Shown here: positions 25,755-34,941 of the stretch, in pieces
How the letters are laid out: the number at the start of each line of letters is the position of its first letter
Numbering within the stretch: the stretch's first letter is position 1
Source of the DNA: Planctomycetaceae bacterium
GTDB lineage: Bacteria; Planctomycetota; Planctomycetia; Pirellulales; UBA1268
Direction of reading: 5' to 3'
Assembly (NCBI GenBank): GCA_902629495.1
Contig: CACORA010000003.1
Coordinates: forward strand, 22,839-86,838
Length of the DNA: 64,000 nt
Position numbers and translations under genes: made by a program
The notes under the pieces: generated by a model
The model's input: only the letters and a program-made list of their open reading frames with translations
Told to the model about the DNA's origin: nothing
The model's database searches: none

Positions 25755-28235
25755 ATGGGATCATCAGTACTCATTGACCTCGGACAGATAGCCCAGCAGA
25801 TCGAACTTCCTGTTGCTTCGGTCGAGGCAGCAGTTCGTCTGTTGGATGAGGGGAATACTGTCCCCTTTATTACCCGTTATCGCCGAGATCAGACAGGAGG
25901 CCTGGATGAAGTTGCCATTCGTAGAATTTCCGAGTGCGTCACAAAAGTAAGGCAACTTGCTGAGCGCAGACAGACAATTCTGCGAACAATTCAGGGGCAG
26001 GGTAAGCTCACATCCGACCTCGAGCAGCGTATTCAGGACACACAGAATTCAAAGCAACTTGAGGATCTCTACCTTCCCTATAAGCCAAGAAAACTTTCCT
26101 TGGCAGAAATTGCTCGCCAGCGGCGTCTTGAGCCTTTGGCAAAGGAAATTTTGTCTGCTGAAGTAGCTGTTTCAGAGCTTGATAAGAGAGCAGCAGATTT
26201 TATTGATGAAGACCTTGAGGTGTCTGCAGTCGCTGATGTACTCCTTGGAGTAGGGCATATTATTGCTCATGATTTTAGTGAGCAGGCTTCACTCAGACAG
26301 CAACTGCGTAGGATTTTAGGTAGGTCAGGTCGTTTGCGGAGCCAAAGGGTTCAGCCCGAAGGTAAGTCCGTTTCAAAAGACGCGAAGCACTATCGCGACT
26401 ATTTTGAGTTTTCTGAGTACGTAGATCGTTTACCGCCTCATCGAGTATTGGCGATTAATCGTGGTGAGCGTGCACGATTGCTTAAGGTAAAGGTGGAAGG
26501 AGCAGAGGATGATATGCAGGTTGCTGCAGAAAAAATCCTTATTCCTGAGGGCCATCCGCATAAGGAATTCCTGCAAGGCTGTGTTCGTGATTCTCTTCAG
26601 CGGCTTGTCCTTCCGAGTCTAGAGCGTGAAATGCGTCGAGAGATTACCGAAGCATGTGAAGCTCATGCTGTTGCTGTTTTTGCTCGCAATCTTCGGAATT
26701 TACTGTTGCAACCACCTGTACCAAATCGACGAGTGCTTGCAATCGACCCAGGCTTCAAGAGTGGTTGCAAAGTGGTGGTAATTGATGAGTATGGAAGCCC
26801 TGTTGAACATGCTGTGCTGCATATCATCGGACAAGATCAGAAAAAAAAATCTGCAGCCGAAAAAATCACAGAGATGGTGAAAAATCATCAATGTAACGTT
26901 ATTGCCATTGGTAATGGTACGGCTGGTCGTGAGGTGGAGTCACTCGTAGCTGAGTTAGTTACAGGACCACTTCAGCCTCTCGATGTTGCGTATGTCATAG
27001 TCAATGAAGCAGGAGCGAGTGTTTATTCAACAAGTTCATATGCCCGTGACGAATTGCCCGGCTATGAGGCAGCTATTCGAGGATCCATCTCCATTGGAAG
27101 GCGATTGCAAGACCCTCTCTCAGAGTTGGTAAAGATTGAGCCAGCAAATATAGGCGTTGGACTTTATCAGCATGACGTGAAAGCCCGTCACCTGCATACT
27201 TCTCTAGACAATGTGATTGAAAGCTGTGTGAATTACGTTGGTGTGGATGTAAATACTGCCAGTCCAGCATTATTGCGGTACGTGTCGGGGCTTAATCAGG
27301 CCACAGCGAGGAATCTTCACGAATGGCGAACGAGTAACGGTCCGTTTCGTACCCGAAAACAATTGTTGGATGTTCCCGGTTTCGGAGAGAGTGCATTTGT
27401 TCAGTCAGCTGGCTTTTTGAAAATTTCTGATGGAGAAGATCCCTTTGACTCGACCTGGATTCACCCAGAAAGTTATGACATTGCCCAGCAGGCCTTGAGT
27501 CGACTGGGAGGTGAAGCAAGTGATCTGCGGACAAGAGAGGGTGCAGAAAAGCTTTTGCAGAAAAGCAAAGATTTTGATCTTGATTCTCTGGCGGAAGAAC
27601 TTGGCGTTGGACGACTTTTGCTTTCTGACATCATTGAACAACTTCTACGGCCGGGACGTGATCCAAGGGAAGATCTTCCCCAGCCATTTTTCAAAAAAGG
27701 AGTTTTGAAACTTGAAGACTTAGAAGTGGGGATGGAGTTACAAGGTTCGGTGTTGAATGTGGTTGACTTTGGTGCCTTTATCGATATCGGGTTGCATGAC
27801 AGTGGTATGGTGCATATTAGTCAACTTTCGCAACGATATGTTCGTGACCCTCACGATATTGTGTGTGTTGGTGAGGTTGTCAAGGTGTGGGTATTGGAAA
27901 TTGACAAGACTCGACGACGGGTTGCGCTAACGATGATCAAGCCCGGATCAGAGCCCAAAAGAAGTGAGCAAGTACAACGAACACCTCGAGGAGTAGAAAA
28001 AGCTCCAGAGAGCAATACACAAGAAAAGAAATCTCAAAGACAAAAAAGACCGAGGCGCAAGCGAGGGAGTCGGAAGCAGACCCAAGACCGTAAATCTCGG
28101 ACGTATTCAGCGACCCCGAAAAAAACAGCAGCACCAATTACGCAGGAAATGCGTGAGGGAAAAGAACCACTAAGAACCTTTGGTGATCTCAAGCAATTTT
28201 TGGATGGTCGTGATTCCGAGGGAGAAGAACGTTAG
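25755..28235 (+). CDS. tex: Tex-family RNA-binding transcription accessory protein
   Basis: The 826-residue protein has the Tex layout: an N-terminal helical domain opening IAQQIELPVASVEAAVRLL, a YqgF/RNase H-like domain with VLAIDPGFKSGCKV, helix-hairpin-helix segments near LLDVPGFGESAF, and a C-terminal S1 domain (residues about 655-730, GSVLNVVDFGAFIDIG). Beyond S1 there is a basic, repetitive tail of about 95 residues rich in Lys/Arg (KRPRRKRGSRKQ), longer than in E. coli. Tex binds nucleic acid and influences transcription. The start has no clear ribosome site but fits the family. Confidence 0.95.
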   Translation: MGSSVLIDLGQIAQQIELPVASVEAAVRLLDEGNTVPFITRYRRDQTGGLDEVAIRRISECVTKVRQLAERRQTILRTIQGQGKLTSDLEQRIQDTQNSKQLEDLYLPYKPRKLSLAEIARQRRLEPLAKEILSAEVAVSELDKRAADFIDEDLEVSAVADVLLGVGHIIAHDFSEQASLRQQLRRILGRSGRLRSQRVQPEGKSVSKDAKHYRDYFEFSEYVDRLPPHRVLAINRGERARLLKVKVEGAEDDMQVAAEKILIPEGHPHKEFLQGCVRDSLQRLVLPSLEREMRREITEACEAHAVAVFARNLRNLLLQPPVPNRRVLAIDPGFKSGCKVVVIDEYGSPVEHAVLHIIGQDQKKKSAAEKITEMVKNHQCNVIAIGNGTAGREVESLVAELVTGPLQPLDVAYVIVNEAGASVYSTSSYARDELPGYEAAIRGSISIGRRLQDPLSELVKIEPANIGVGLYQHDVKARHLHTSLDNVIESCVNYVGVDVNTASPALLRYVSGLNQATARNLHEWRTSNGPFRTRKQLLDVPGFGESAFVQSAGFLKISDGEDPFDSTWIHPESYDIAQQALSRLGGEASDLRTREGAEKLLQKSKDFDLDSLAEELGVGRLLLSDIIEQLLRPGRDPREDLPQPFFKKGVLKLEDLEVGMELQGSVLNVVDFGAFIDIGLHDSGMVHISQLSQRYVRDPHDIVCVGEVVKVWVLEIDKTRRRVALTMIKPGSEPKRSEQVQRTPRGVEKAPESNTQEKKSQRQKRPRRKRGSRKQTQDRKSRTYSATPKKTAAPITQEMREGKEPLRTFGDLKQFLDGRDSEGEER

Positions 28236-28241
28236 TCAGAA

Positions 28242-28463
28242 CTAACGTTCTCGAAATGTAATTCTTCCCTTCGTAAGATCATAAGGAGAAAGTTCAACCT
28301 TCACCTTATCTCCAGGAACAATACGAATAAAATTCTTTCGCATCTTTCCAGCGACATGAGCATTGACGATGTGTCCGCCCGTTACCTGCACACGAAATCT
28401 TGTGTTTGCGAGAGCCTGGGTGACCACGCCATCAACTTCCAATGCTTGTTCTTTCTCCGCCAT
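28242..28463 (-). CDS. infA: Translation initiation factor IF-1
   Basis: The 73-residue product is IF-1: an OB fold with [18 protein letters not shown] and [20 protein letters not shown]. It binds the 30S A-site during initiation. AAGG lies six bases before ATG 28463; an ATG two codons earlier is possible. It lies 86 bases after prfB on the same strand, and its stop faces the convergent tex stop six bases away. Confidence 0.95.
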   Translation of the reverse strand: MAEKEQALEVDGVVTQALANTRFRVQVTGGHIVNAHVAGKMRKNFIRIVPGDKVKVELSPYDLTKGRITFRER

Positions 28464-28549
28464 TTGCATCCTTATTTGTGAAGAAGAATAAGTGAAAAAC
28501 CTAATCTGAGACTACTTTCGCGTCTAGTCGAGTTGCCTATACGGGGTGG

Positions 28550-29678
28550 TCAGTCACTATCTCGTTGGCTTACAGGGGCAGTATCTGCTGCTCCCCAACG
28601 TAGATAAGCATCCAGAAAACCGTCAAGATTGCCATCTAGAACACTTTGGAAATTCCCGACATGAAAACCCGTTCGTTGGTCTTTTACTCTCTGGTCAGGG
28701 TGGAGAAAATAGTTTCGTATCTGTGACCCGAACCCGGTTTTAGGTTGCTGTTGGTAGCGAGCAAGTTGCTCGGCTTCACGTTTCTCGTCTTCGATTCGAG
28801 CCAGACGGGAACGAAGCATCTTGATGGCAGAGGCACGGTTTTTATGTTGGCTGCGTTCACTTTGGCATTGAACGACAATGCCACTTGGTAAGTGCGTCAG
28901 GCGAATAGCGCTCGATGTTTTGTTGACGTGTTGTCCTCCAGCGCCACTCGCTCGGAAAACATCCTCTCGGATATCCTCGTCATTAATTTCAATCTCAGAA
29001 TCATCGTCAGCAATTTCTGGTGATACATCAATTGCAGCAAAACTTGTTTGTCGTTTGCCTTCAGAGTTGAATGGACTAATTCGTACAAGACGATGAATGC
29101 CTGTTTCTCCTCTGAGATATCCATAGGCCCATGGTCCACGGATGGCTATTGTTGCACTCTGAATCCCAGCGACATCATCATCTTGGCGGTCGATAAGAGA
29201 AACGTCGTATTCTCGCTTCGTTGCCCAAGCTGAGTACATGCGGAGAAGCATTTCGGCCCAGTCATTGGCATCAGTGCCTCCATCTCTTGCGTGAATCGAG
29301 AGAAGAGCATTGCACGAGTCATGATTTCCAGCAAGAAGAGAAGTCAGTTCAAGAGAGTCAACAAGGCGTTCGAGATGGAGCGCCTCCGATGCAAGTTCTT
29401 CTTCTAATGAACCATCTTCACGGGCTAATTCTTCAAGTGCCTCCAGATCATTTGAAACCGCAATGGCCTCTTCCAAGGGCTTCAGGATGGAGTTGATTGT
29501 CTTTAGCTTGGCAACGATTTTCTGTGCGTTCTCATTATCGTTCCAAAAACCATCTTCACCCATCTCGTCCTCGATGAGAGCGGCAGATTGTTTTTTGCCA
29601 CCCCAGTCAAAGAGAGTCTCGTAGTTGAAGGAGTCGTGATCGAATTGCTTCCGCACGGTGAAAAAGTGTTGTGTCCAT
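28550..29678 (-). CDS. prfB: Peptide chain release factor 2, with programmed +1 frameshift
   Basis: RF2 is encoded in two overlapping frames. The first frame runs from ATG 29678 through MDTTLFHRAEAIRSRLL and on to CTT, then an in-frame TGA at 29609-29607. A +1 slip at CTT-TGA-C continues in the frame that ends at 28550, giving about 375 residues. The downstream part has the RF2 features SPF (anticodon-like motif, in ISPFNSEGK) and the GGQ motif in GAGGQHVNK. RF2 reads TGA/TAA stops, so low RF2 raises frameshifting and its own synthesis. A single-frame call starting at 29728 would give a false N-terminus. It lies between dprA and infA. Confidence 0.95.
29606..29612 (-). promoter_or_regulatory. 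prfB programmed +1 frameshift site
   Basis: On the minus strand the sequence CTTTGAC spans the slip: CTT is read, TGA is the zero-frame stop, and reading resumes at GAC in the +1 frame. A Shine-Dalgarno-like stimulator upstream is weak here (only GAG at a plausible distance). Confidence 0.9.
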
Positions 29679-29748
29679 GCGTAAGAGTTTACGAATAAAT
29701 AGCTGTGAGAGAAGGGCGTAAGATACAAAACGTCCGTACTAACGGTGT

Positions 29749-30870
29749 TTATGTTTTAGCAACATACCCACCAGGAAAACGACTCAGGAGTTTGCGCATT
29801 TCGAGCACACTTATAGTTGCAAGAATTTGGGAAGGGGGAAGATGTGTCATGCTAACAAGCAGGTCGATGGAAACCGGACTGGAATCCCCATATTCTTCCA
29901 AAGAATCAATCACTTTTTGTTCAATTGGTCCAAGATTGAATTCCGCTGGATGTCGCACATTCCTTCCATTTGAATCGGTAAAGGTTTTAGTTAAAGGCCC
30001 AAGTTCATCAATGACATCATGAACACTTTCAACCAGTTTTGCACCATCTCGGATGAGTGCATGACAACCTCGAGAAACAGGACAGTCAATGGGACCAGGG
30101 ACTGCGAATACCTCACGGCCTTGTTCGCTGGCTAGCCGGGCTGTGATAAGAGCACCCGAACGTGGTGATGATTGGGCCACAATTGTGCCAAGACAAAGCC
30201 CTGAGATAATTCTGTTACGTTGCGGAAAAGTATGCTTTGAAGGCGGTGATTGAGGAGGAAACTCACTGAGTATTGCGCCGCATAACATCACATCATTGGC
30301 AAGGCTCGTATGTTCGGGTGGATATATCGAGAGGATACCATTGCCTAAAACGGCGATCGTGTGCCCTCCGGCCCGAATGGCACCACGGTGCGCAGCTGCG
30401 TCGATGCCTCGAGCCAGTCCACTTACGACTGTGTACCCTATTTGAACGAGGTCACTGGCGAGTTTTTCAGCCATACGAAGTCCGTATGCTGTTGCATGTC
30501 TTGAACCCACAATTGCCAGACACGGCCTGTGTTCCAGAGACCCTCTCGTGAACAGAATCCCTGGAGGATCTTCAATTTGTGAAAGGAGATTTGGATATTC
30601 AGGATCTCCTTCAACCAGAATCGTGATGCCTTTATTTTCACATAGTCTGATTGTCTTTTCTGCAGCGATAACCGATTGCTTGGAAGCAACCGACATGGCA
30701 AGTTTTTTGCCAATTCCTCTTACCGCTCTGAGTTCGTCAGGGGATGCTGTAAAGATAGCCTCAGGAGAGTCAAACCGTTCAAGGAGTATCTTTCGAGTCC
30801 GAGGACCAATCCCATGCGAACAAGCCAATCGGATGTGGGAGAAACGTTTCGGATCCGAATTAGTGTACAT
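29749..30870 (-). CDS. dprA: DNA processing protein DprA
   Basis: The 373-residue protein has the DprA/Smf layout. The N-terminal helix-hairpin-helix part contains LRAVRGIGKKLA, and the Rossmann fold carries AIVGSRHATAYG, SGLARGIDAAAHRGA and the conserved FPQRNRIISGL. A C-terminal winged-helix DML1-like domain ends the protein. DprA loads RecA onto incoming single-stranded DNA in natural transformation. A 14-bp palindrome overlaps its ATG (30864-30877). It belongs to the minus-strand group with ferredoxin, prfB and infA. Confidence 0.95.
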   Translation of the reverse strand: MYTNSDPKRFSHIRLACSHGIGPRTRKILLERFDSPEAIFTASPDELRAVRGIGKKLAMSVASKQSVIAAEKTIRLCENKGITILVEGDPEYPNLLSQIEDPPGILFTRGSLEHRPCLAIVGSRHATAYGLRMAEKLASDLVQIGYTVVSGLARGIDAAAHRGAIRAGGHTIAVLGNGILSIYPPEHTSLANDVMLCGAILSEFPPQSPPSKHTFPQRNRIISGLCLGTIVAQSSPRSGALITARLASEQGREVFAVPGPIDCPVSRGCHALIRDGAKLVESVHDVIDELGPLTKTFTDSNGRNVRHPAEFNLGPIEQKVIDSLEEYGDSSPVSIDLLVSMTHLPPSQILATISVLEMRKLLSRFPGGYVAKT

Positions 30871-30877
30871 ATGTACA
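30864..30877. promoter_or_regulatory. 14-bp palindrome over the dprA start codon
   Basis: TGTACATATGTACA is a perfect palindrome that includes the dprA ATG (30870-30868). It could be an operator or fold to hide the start codon. Confidence 0.35.
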
Positions 30878-30902
30878 TTTATATCGTTTTCCTATACTTC
30901 GG

Positions 30903-31298
30903 TCAACTTGCTCCTGCCTTAAGTTCGGCCAACTTATGTGCAGTGCCTACAAGGCGGTCCCAGTGCTCGTCAACATATTCAGGCGGCCCACCAACTTGAG
31001 CAACGACCTGAGCTACCTCTTCAGTGGGCACCATCTCAATTGCATCCCAAGGACAAACCTTGAGTTCATAAGGATTTGATTTTTTACCTGGAATATGGAC
31101 GCAAACTTCACATCCAACGCATCGTTCAAGGTCAATCTCACACCAACTTTGAAGGTTGTGGTATTGATCGTATTGTTGGATTTTTACAATGCAGTCGACG
31201 GGGCATACCTCAAGACATGATTCACATCCCGTGCAGTTGTCTGCGTTAATTACTGCGAGTTCTTTAGGAAGTTTTTTGCGGGGTCGAGCTTTTGCCAT
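30903..31298 (-). CDS. Two-[4Fe-4S] ferredoxin with extended second cluster loop
   Basis: The 131-residue protein binds two [4Fe-4S] clusters. The first set is C22-x2-C25-x2-C28-x3-C32-P and C36; the second begins C60-x2-C63-x2-C66. The last Cys of the second set, C82 (in VCPWDAIEM), lies 15 residues after C66 instead of the usual three, in the insert VHIPGKKSNPYELK. It probably carries electrons in the cytosol; the partner is unknown. It is placed between lysA and dprA on the same strand, 97 and 32 bases away. Confidence 0.88.
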   Translation of the reverse strand: MAKARPRKKLPKELAVINADNCTGCESCLEVCPVDCIVKIQQYDQYHNLQSWCEIDLERCVGCEVCVHIPGKKSNPYELKVCPWDAIEMVPTEEVAQVVAQVGGPPEYVDEHWDRLVGTAHKLAELKAGAS

Positions 31299-31395
31299 AG
31301 TAGTCTTTTCGGCCTGTTTCGAAGGAAATCTGAAACAATACTCATAATCTTAGCCGACTATCATGAGTCTGCAAAATATCTTTTATTTTCGCTAA

Positions 31396-32679
31396 TCAAA
31401 GAGTTTCTCCGCGAGTGAGATCAGCGTCTGTCTGCCGCGAGCGAATAAGTCTTGGAGAACCAGCGTCTACTAACACTTCTGCAGGAAACACCTTTGAATT
31501 GTAGTTACTAGCCATAACAAAACCGTATGCCCCAGTGTTTTCTATGACAAGGTAATCGCCTACCTTCATCCGAGGGAGTTGTCGTGTTGTCACAAATCCC
31601 CCCTCCTCCTGAGTAAAAATGTCACCAGACTCACAAAGTGGCCCTCCAACAGCGAATTCTTGGATATCAAGCTCAGGTGTTTCCTCGACGGGGCATAGGC
31701 GTATTGGGTGAAAGGAACCGTAGAGCACCGGTCGGGCTAGCGTGTTGAAGCCCGCATCCACAAGTGCATATTTCCGTGTGCCCTGATGCTTGATTGCCCG
31801 AACTTCAGTGATGAGATAACCAGCCTCTGCAGTGAGATAACGTCCCGGTTCAATTTCAAGACGGATCGCATGTCCAAAATTCTGCTCTAGACGCTTGCGA
31901 GTTGAATCCCAAAGAGAGAAATATCCTGCGAGATCAGCTCGCTTTTCATCAGGTTTGTACGGTACAGGGAGACCACCTCCGGCAGAAACCGTAGTGAGCG
32001 AGCGGCCGACCTCCATCGCAATTTTTTCAAGAGCACCTGCTACTTCAGCCAGATGTTTCAAATCAGCCCCACTGCCGATATGCATATGGAGTCCAGAGAT
32101 AGAAAGGCCTGCCCACTCAGCTCGACGAAGAACATCTGGAATTTCTTGGTGCCATATGCCGTGCTTGGAACCTTCGCCCCCAGTATTTGTTTTTTGGCTG
32201 TGACCGTGACCAAAACCGGGATTCACCCGAAGTGTGATATTTGCCCCCGGTGTCCTTTCAGCGAGTTGTTCAATCATGTCGGCCGAACCACAATTCACAT
32301 GAATACCCAATTCCGTAACAGCATCAAGACTCTCACGATCAAAAATATCTGCCGTGTAGACAATAGGGTGTTCCTGTGGGAGGCTGTTGGGCTTTGACTC
32401 CGATGTGTGAGGGTGATACCCAGCCTTAATAGCGCGATGAATTTCTCCAGTACTGACGGCGTCAACCAAGACGCCTTCCTGTCGAATGAGATTGAGAATG
32501 GCCAGGTTGGAGCAAGCTTTCTGGGCAAAACGGACAGTATCCCATGAAGATAAATCACGGCATCGCTGGCGAATGACTTGCGCGTCATAGACGTACACGG
32601 GCGTCCGATAGGTTTCAGCAAGCGACTGAACATCTGTTTCTGCAATCGTATGCCTTAGAAATTGCGTGTTCTGATTCAT
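31396..32679 (-). CDS. lysA: Diaminopimelate decarboxylase
   Basis: The 427-residue protein is a fold-type III PLP enzyme. The PLP lysine is Lys54 in RFAQKACSN. Other motifs are HMHIGSG, the AGGGLPVPY glycine loop and CESGDIF with the active-site cysteine, which fits LysA. The reaction converts meso-diaminopimelate to lysine and CO2 in lysine synthesis. ATG 32679 is chosen; a longer frame starting at 32760 adds 27 residues not typical for the family. It heads the minus-strand series with ferredoxin and dprA. Confidence 0.93.
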   Translation of the reverse strand: MNQNTQFLRHTIAETDVQSLAETYRTPVYVYDAQVIRQRCRDLSSWDTVRFAQKACSNLAILNLIRQEGVLVDAVSTGEIHRAIKAGYHPHTSESKPNSLPQEHPIVYTADIFDRESLDAVTELGIHVNCGSADMIEQLAERTPGANITLRVNPGFGHGHSQKTNTGGEGSKHGIWHQEIPDVLRRAEWAGLSISGLHMHIGSGADLKHLAEVAGALEKIAMEVGRSLTTVSAGGGLPVPYKPDEKRADLAGYFSLWDSTRKRLEQNFGHAIRLEIEPGRYLTAEAGYLITEVRAIKHQGTRKYALVDAGFNTLARPVLYGSFHPIRLCPVEETPELDIQEFAVGGPLCESGDIFTQEEGGFVTTRQLPRMKVGDYLVIENTGAYGFVMASNYNSKVFPAEVLVDAGSPRLIRSRQTDADLTRGETL

Positions 32680-32949
32680 AACGTTTTTTGTGTAAAGGAA
32701 AAAATGGAACAGGAGTGTTCCTCGCCCAAGGGGTCTACTTGGGAGAAGTCTGAAGCCCACGAAGAGTTCGAGAATCGCGTAGATTCAACATTGAATCGAA
32801 TCATAATCAATAAGAGAAAGTATACCACCTATGTCTAAAGCTTTTCTCAAACGCTTTCCGGAATGGTTTTTTCAATACAGCGATGAGTTCGGAGTTTCAG
32901 TATGATAGAAATGAAGATCCGCTACCGTTGAGTCATTGTGCAGTGAGAA

Positions 32950-33873
32950 ATGGATCATAAAGACAGTTGGGATAAGTCGACTCTCGATGAAGATGTAGTC
33001 GTTATTGAAAACCATCCGCGAGCACGTGCGTCTACGTTTAGACGGTTGCGGTTGCAAGGAATGTTGTATGTCCTGACATGCGTCACGACATTTTCTGCAG
33101 GTGTCGTTGGTTGGCAGCCAATGATCATGGGTTTTGATGATGATATCGCTTCTACGTTCAGCCTGAATTGGCCGCGTGGTTTCGCATACATGGTTGCAGT
33201 GATGGCAGTGCTGACCGCTCATGAGGCTGGACATTTTATTGTTGCTTGGAGGTATCGCATTCCGGCGACGTTACCATTTTTTTTGCCTGTTCCAATATTG
33301 CTAACAGGCACACTGGGAGCTGTTATTGGCATGGAGGGCTCGAGGGCAAACCGTCGACAACTTTTCGATATTGCTTTTGCTGGACCAATCGCTGGACTGA
33401 TTGTTGCGGTTCCCGTAATGGCGATTGGAATGTTTTTTGGCACGTCAAGTGATACGAGTCCGTTTGCGCTCTCTCCATTAGCGCAATGGCTCCTTAGCAT
33501 CATCAAGCCTGAGGCTTCTGGGGGTATTGAGCCGAATGCCTTGTTTATGGCTGGTTGGGTTGGACTTCTTGTTACTGGACTCAACATGATTCCAGTCAGT
33601 CAGCTTGACGGTGGTCACATTAGTTACGCGGTGTTCGGTCGAATGTCAAAGTGGGTGGCTCGAAGTGTTCTGGCATGTGCTGTTGTCGCCATTGTGGTGT
33701 TTGAATTATATAATTGGATAGCGATGGTCGTGATTGTAATGCTGATGGGAACAGATCATCCACCCATCCGAGAAGATGGTCAGCGGCTTGGTGTGGCTCG
33801 AACTATTTTTGGTGTTTTTGCATTGCTGATTCCCATTATCACATTCATGCCAGAGCCCCTTGTTATCAATTAA
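32950..33873 (+). CDS. Site-2 protease-like M50 metallopeptidase
   Basis: The 307-residue integral membrane protein has the M50 zinc motif HEAGH (His91-Glu92, His95) in a membrane helix and the second metal site SQLDGGH in NMIPVSQLDGGHISYAV near residue 218. Six or more hydrophobic helices are visible. There is no PDZ domain, so it is closer to compact S2P-like proteins than to RseP. Likely role: cleavage within the membrane of a regulator or other protein. It is divergent from lysA and about 240 bases from the next, convergent gene. Confidence 0.87.
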   Translation: MDHKDSWDKSTLDEDVVVIENHPRARASTFRRLRLQGMLYVLTCVTTFSAGVVGWQPMIMGFDDDIASTFSLNWPRGFAYMVAVMAVLTAHEAGHFIVAWRYRIPATLPFFLPVPILLTGTLGAVIGMEGSRANRRQLFDIAFAGPIAGLIVAVPVMAIGMFFGTSSDTSPFALSPLAQWLLSIIKPEASGGIEPNALFMAGWVGLLVTGLNMIPVSQLDGGHISYAVFGRMSKWVARSVLACAVVAIVVFELYNWIAMVVIVMLMGTDHPPIREDGQRLGVARTIFGVFALLIPIITFMPEPLVIN

Positions 33874-34116
33874 TACACAGTGTCTCAGACGGCACACGAA
33901 CGAACCCAGGTGCAAGAACAATCGCAGTAACGAAGGTTACAAGCGTAGAAATGAAGTGAGAGCCAAACGGGGCAGCTATATGCAAAGAGTACTCAAGTGA
34001 GACAAAATCAAAAAGAAGCCACCCCGCATCCCGGAAGACAGACCCACACTTCGGATATCAAAAGGGCCTCGTCCCAGTCTGATGCTTCTTGTATCTTTGA
34101 AGAGGCCTGATGTGCT

Positions 34117-34713
34117 TTAGATGCCACAGTCAAATGCAACGGCAGTAAAAAAAGTGGCGATAGTCGAGAAAATAAGATGTACCGAAGCAACCAAAATATA
34201 CCTGAGGAATAGTTCTTTTGGCTTCGTGGGTTGTTGTTTTCCTTTTTTACTCATGAGTACACCTAATTGAATGATTGCGGTCATCAAAAAAAGGAGAAAA
34301 CACGGCACTAAAAAGAATAGGAAATCCTCCTCGCTGAGGTATTCCCTTATCAGAACCATTTGCCAGCCAAAAAGAGCAATGCCATTCAGGAAAGATAAAA
34401 CCGTAAGACGTTTGAGTGAATAAGGTTGAAGAAGAATCCGACTCGTCATTGCGCCAATGGCAAACAGAGAGACTCCCCCAGCGGTCTGAAGCCCCAAGTT
34501 CAAGAGTTCCCCACAATGCATTCGCGAGATAAGGATGCCGTTGCAGGCCATTTGCAGGCATAGAAGGGAAGCGAGTCCAAGGCGTTGTATGCGAGATGTC
34601 CCACCAGGTTTTCTTGAAAAGTATCCCCAGAGAATCCCAGCAAAGAATGAAAGCCATTGCGTTTGGGAAAAGATGAGAGGTCGAAATAGAATCCAGAATA
34701 ACTCATCTAACAT
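34117..34713 (-). CDS. Multi-pass membrane protein of unknown function
   Basis: The 198-residue protein is almost entirely hydrophobic, with about five membrane helices. These include one near residues 20-30 (SFFAGILWGYFSR) and a helical pair in FFLVPCFLLFLMTAIIQLGVL broken before a basic loop KKGKQQPTKPK. No family motif is recognised and no enzyme residues stand out. It is convergent with the M50 gene and divergent from glyA. The call rests on a clean open frame with membrane-protein codon use; function is not proposed. Confidence 0.65.
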   Translation of the reverse strand: MLDELFWILFRPLIFSQTQWLSFFAGILWGYFSRKPGGTSRIQRLGLASLLCLQMACNGILISRMHCGELLNLGLQTAGGVSLFAIGAMTSRILLQPYSLKRLTVLSFLNGIALFGWQMVLIREYLSEEDFLFFLVPCFLLFLMTAIIQLGVLMSKKGKQQPTKPKELFLRYILVASVHLIFSTIATFFTAVAFDCGI

Positions 34714-34806
34714 GATTCATTCCTTTTGTTACTGCCCACGAATGCATAACGTTTGGTGACAGATAAATCTTTCAGAACTACCGCATTTTAAAAAGTTCTC
34801 AGTCGT

Positions 34807-34820
34807 GGCTTCAAGAAGCC
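34807..34820. promoter_or_regulatory. Small inverted repeat upstream of glyA
   Basis: GGCTTC-AA-GAAGCC lies 30 bases before a candidate -10. It may be an operator for glyA or part of a short hairpin. Confidence 0.3.
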
Positions 34821-34849
34821 TATGGCTGCATTTCTGTCACACAGATGTC

Positions 34850-34855
34850 TATAAT
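34850..34855 (+). promoter_or_regulatory. Candidate -10 for the glyA operon
   Basis: A consensus TATAAT is present, 87 bases before the glyA start. TGCATT lies 17 bases upstream but is a poor -35. I checked the leader for a glycine riboswitch and saw none. Confidence 0.35.
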
Positions 34856-34941
34856 ATGCAATAAGAACATCAAATGATTGACGTCGGGGTTGAGTTTTTC
34901 AAAAATACGGAAATCCGAGACGTTCACCAAGGAGGATCAAC

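Noticed and set aside
29679..29728. Long single-frame start of prfB
   Set aside because: The residues do not match RF2, while the ATG at 29678 in another frame gives the expected RF2 N-terminus and a standard frameshift site.
34065..34107. GGCCTC/GAGGCC hairpin after the membrane-protein gene
   Set aside because: The stem is only six pairs with a 31-base loop, so it was not listed as a terminator even though TTTT follows on the minus strand.
34793..34941. Glycine riboswitch before glyA
   Set aside because: The leader is too short and lacks the tandem aptamer helices; only a small inverted repeat is visible.
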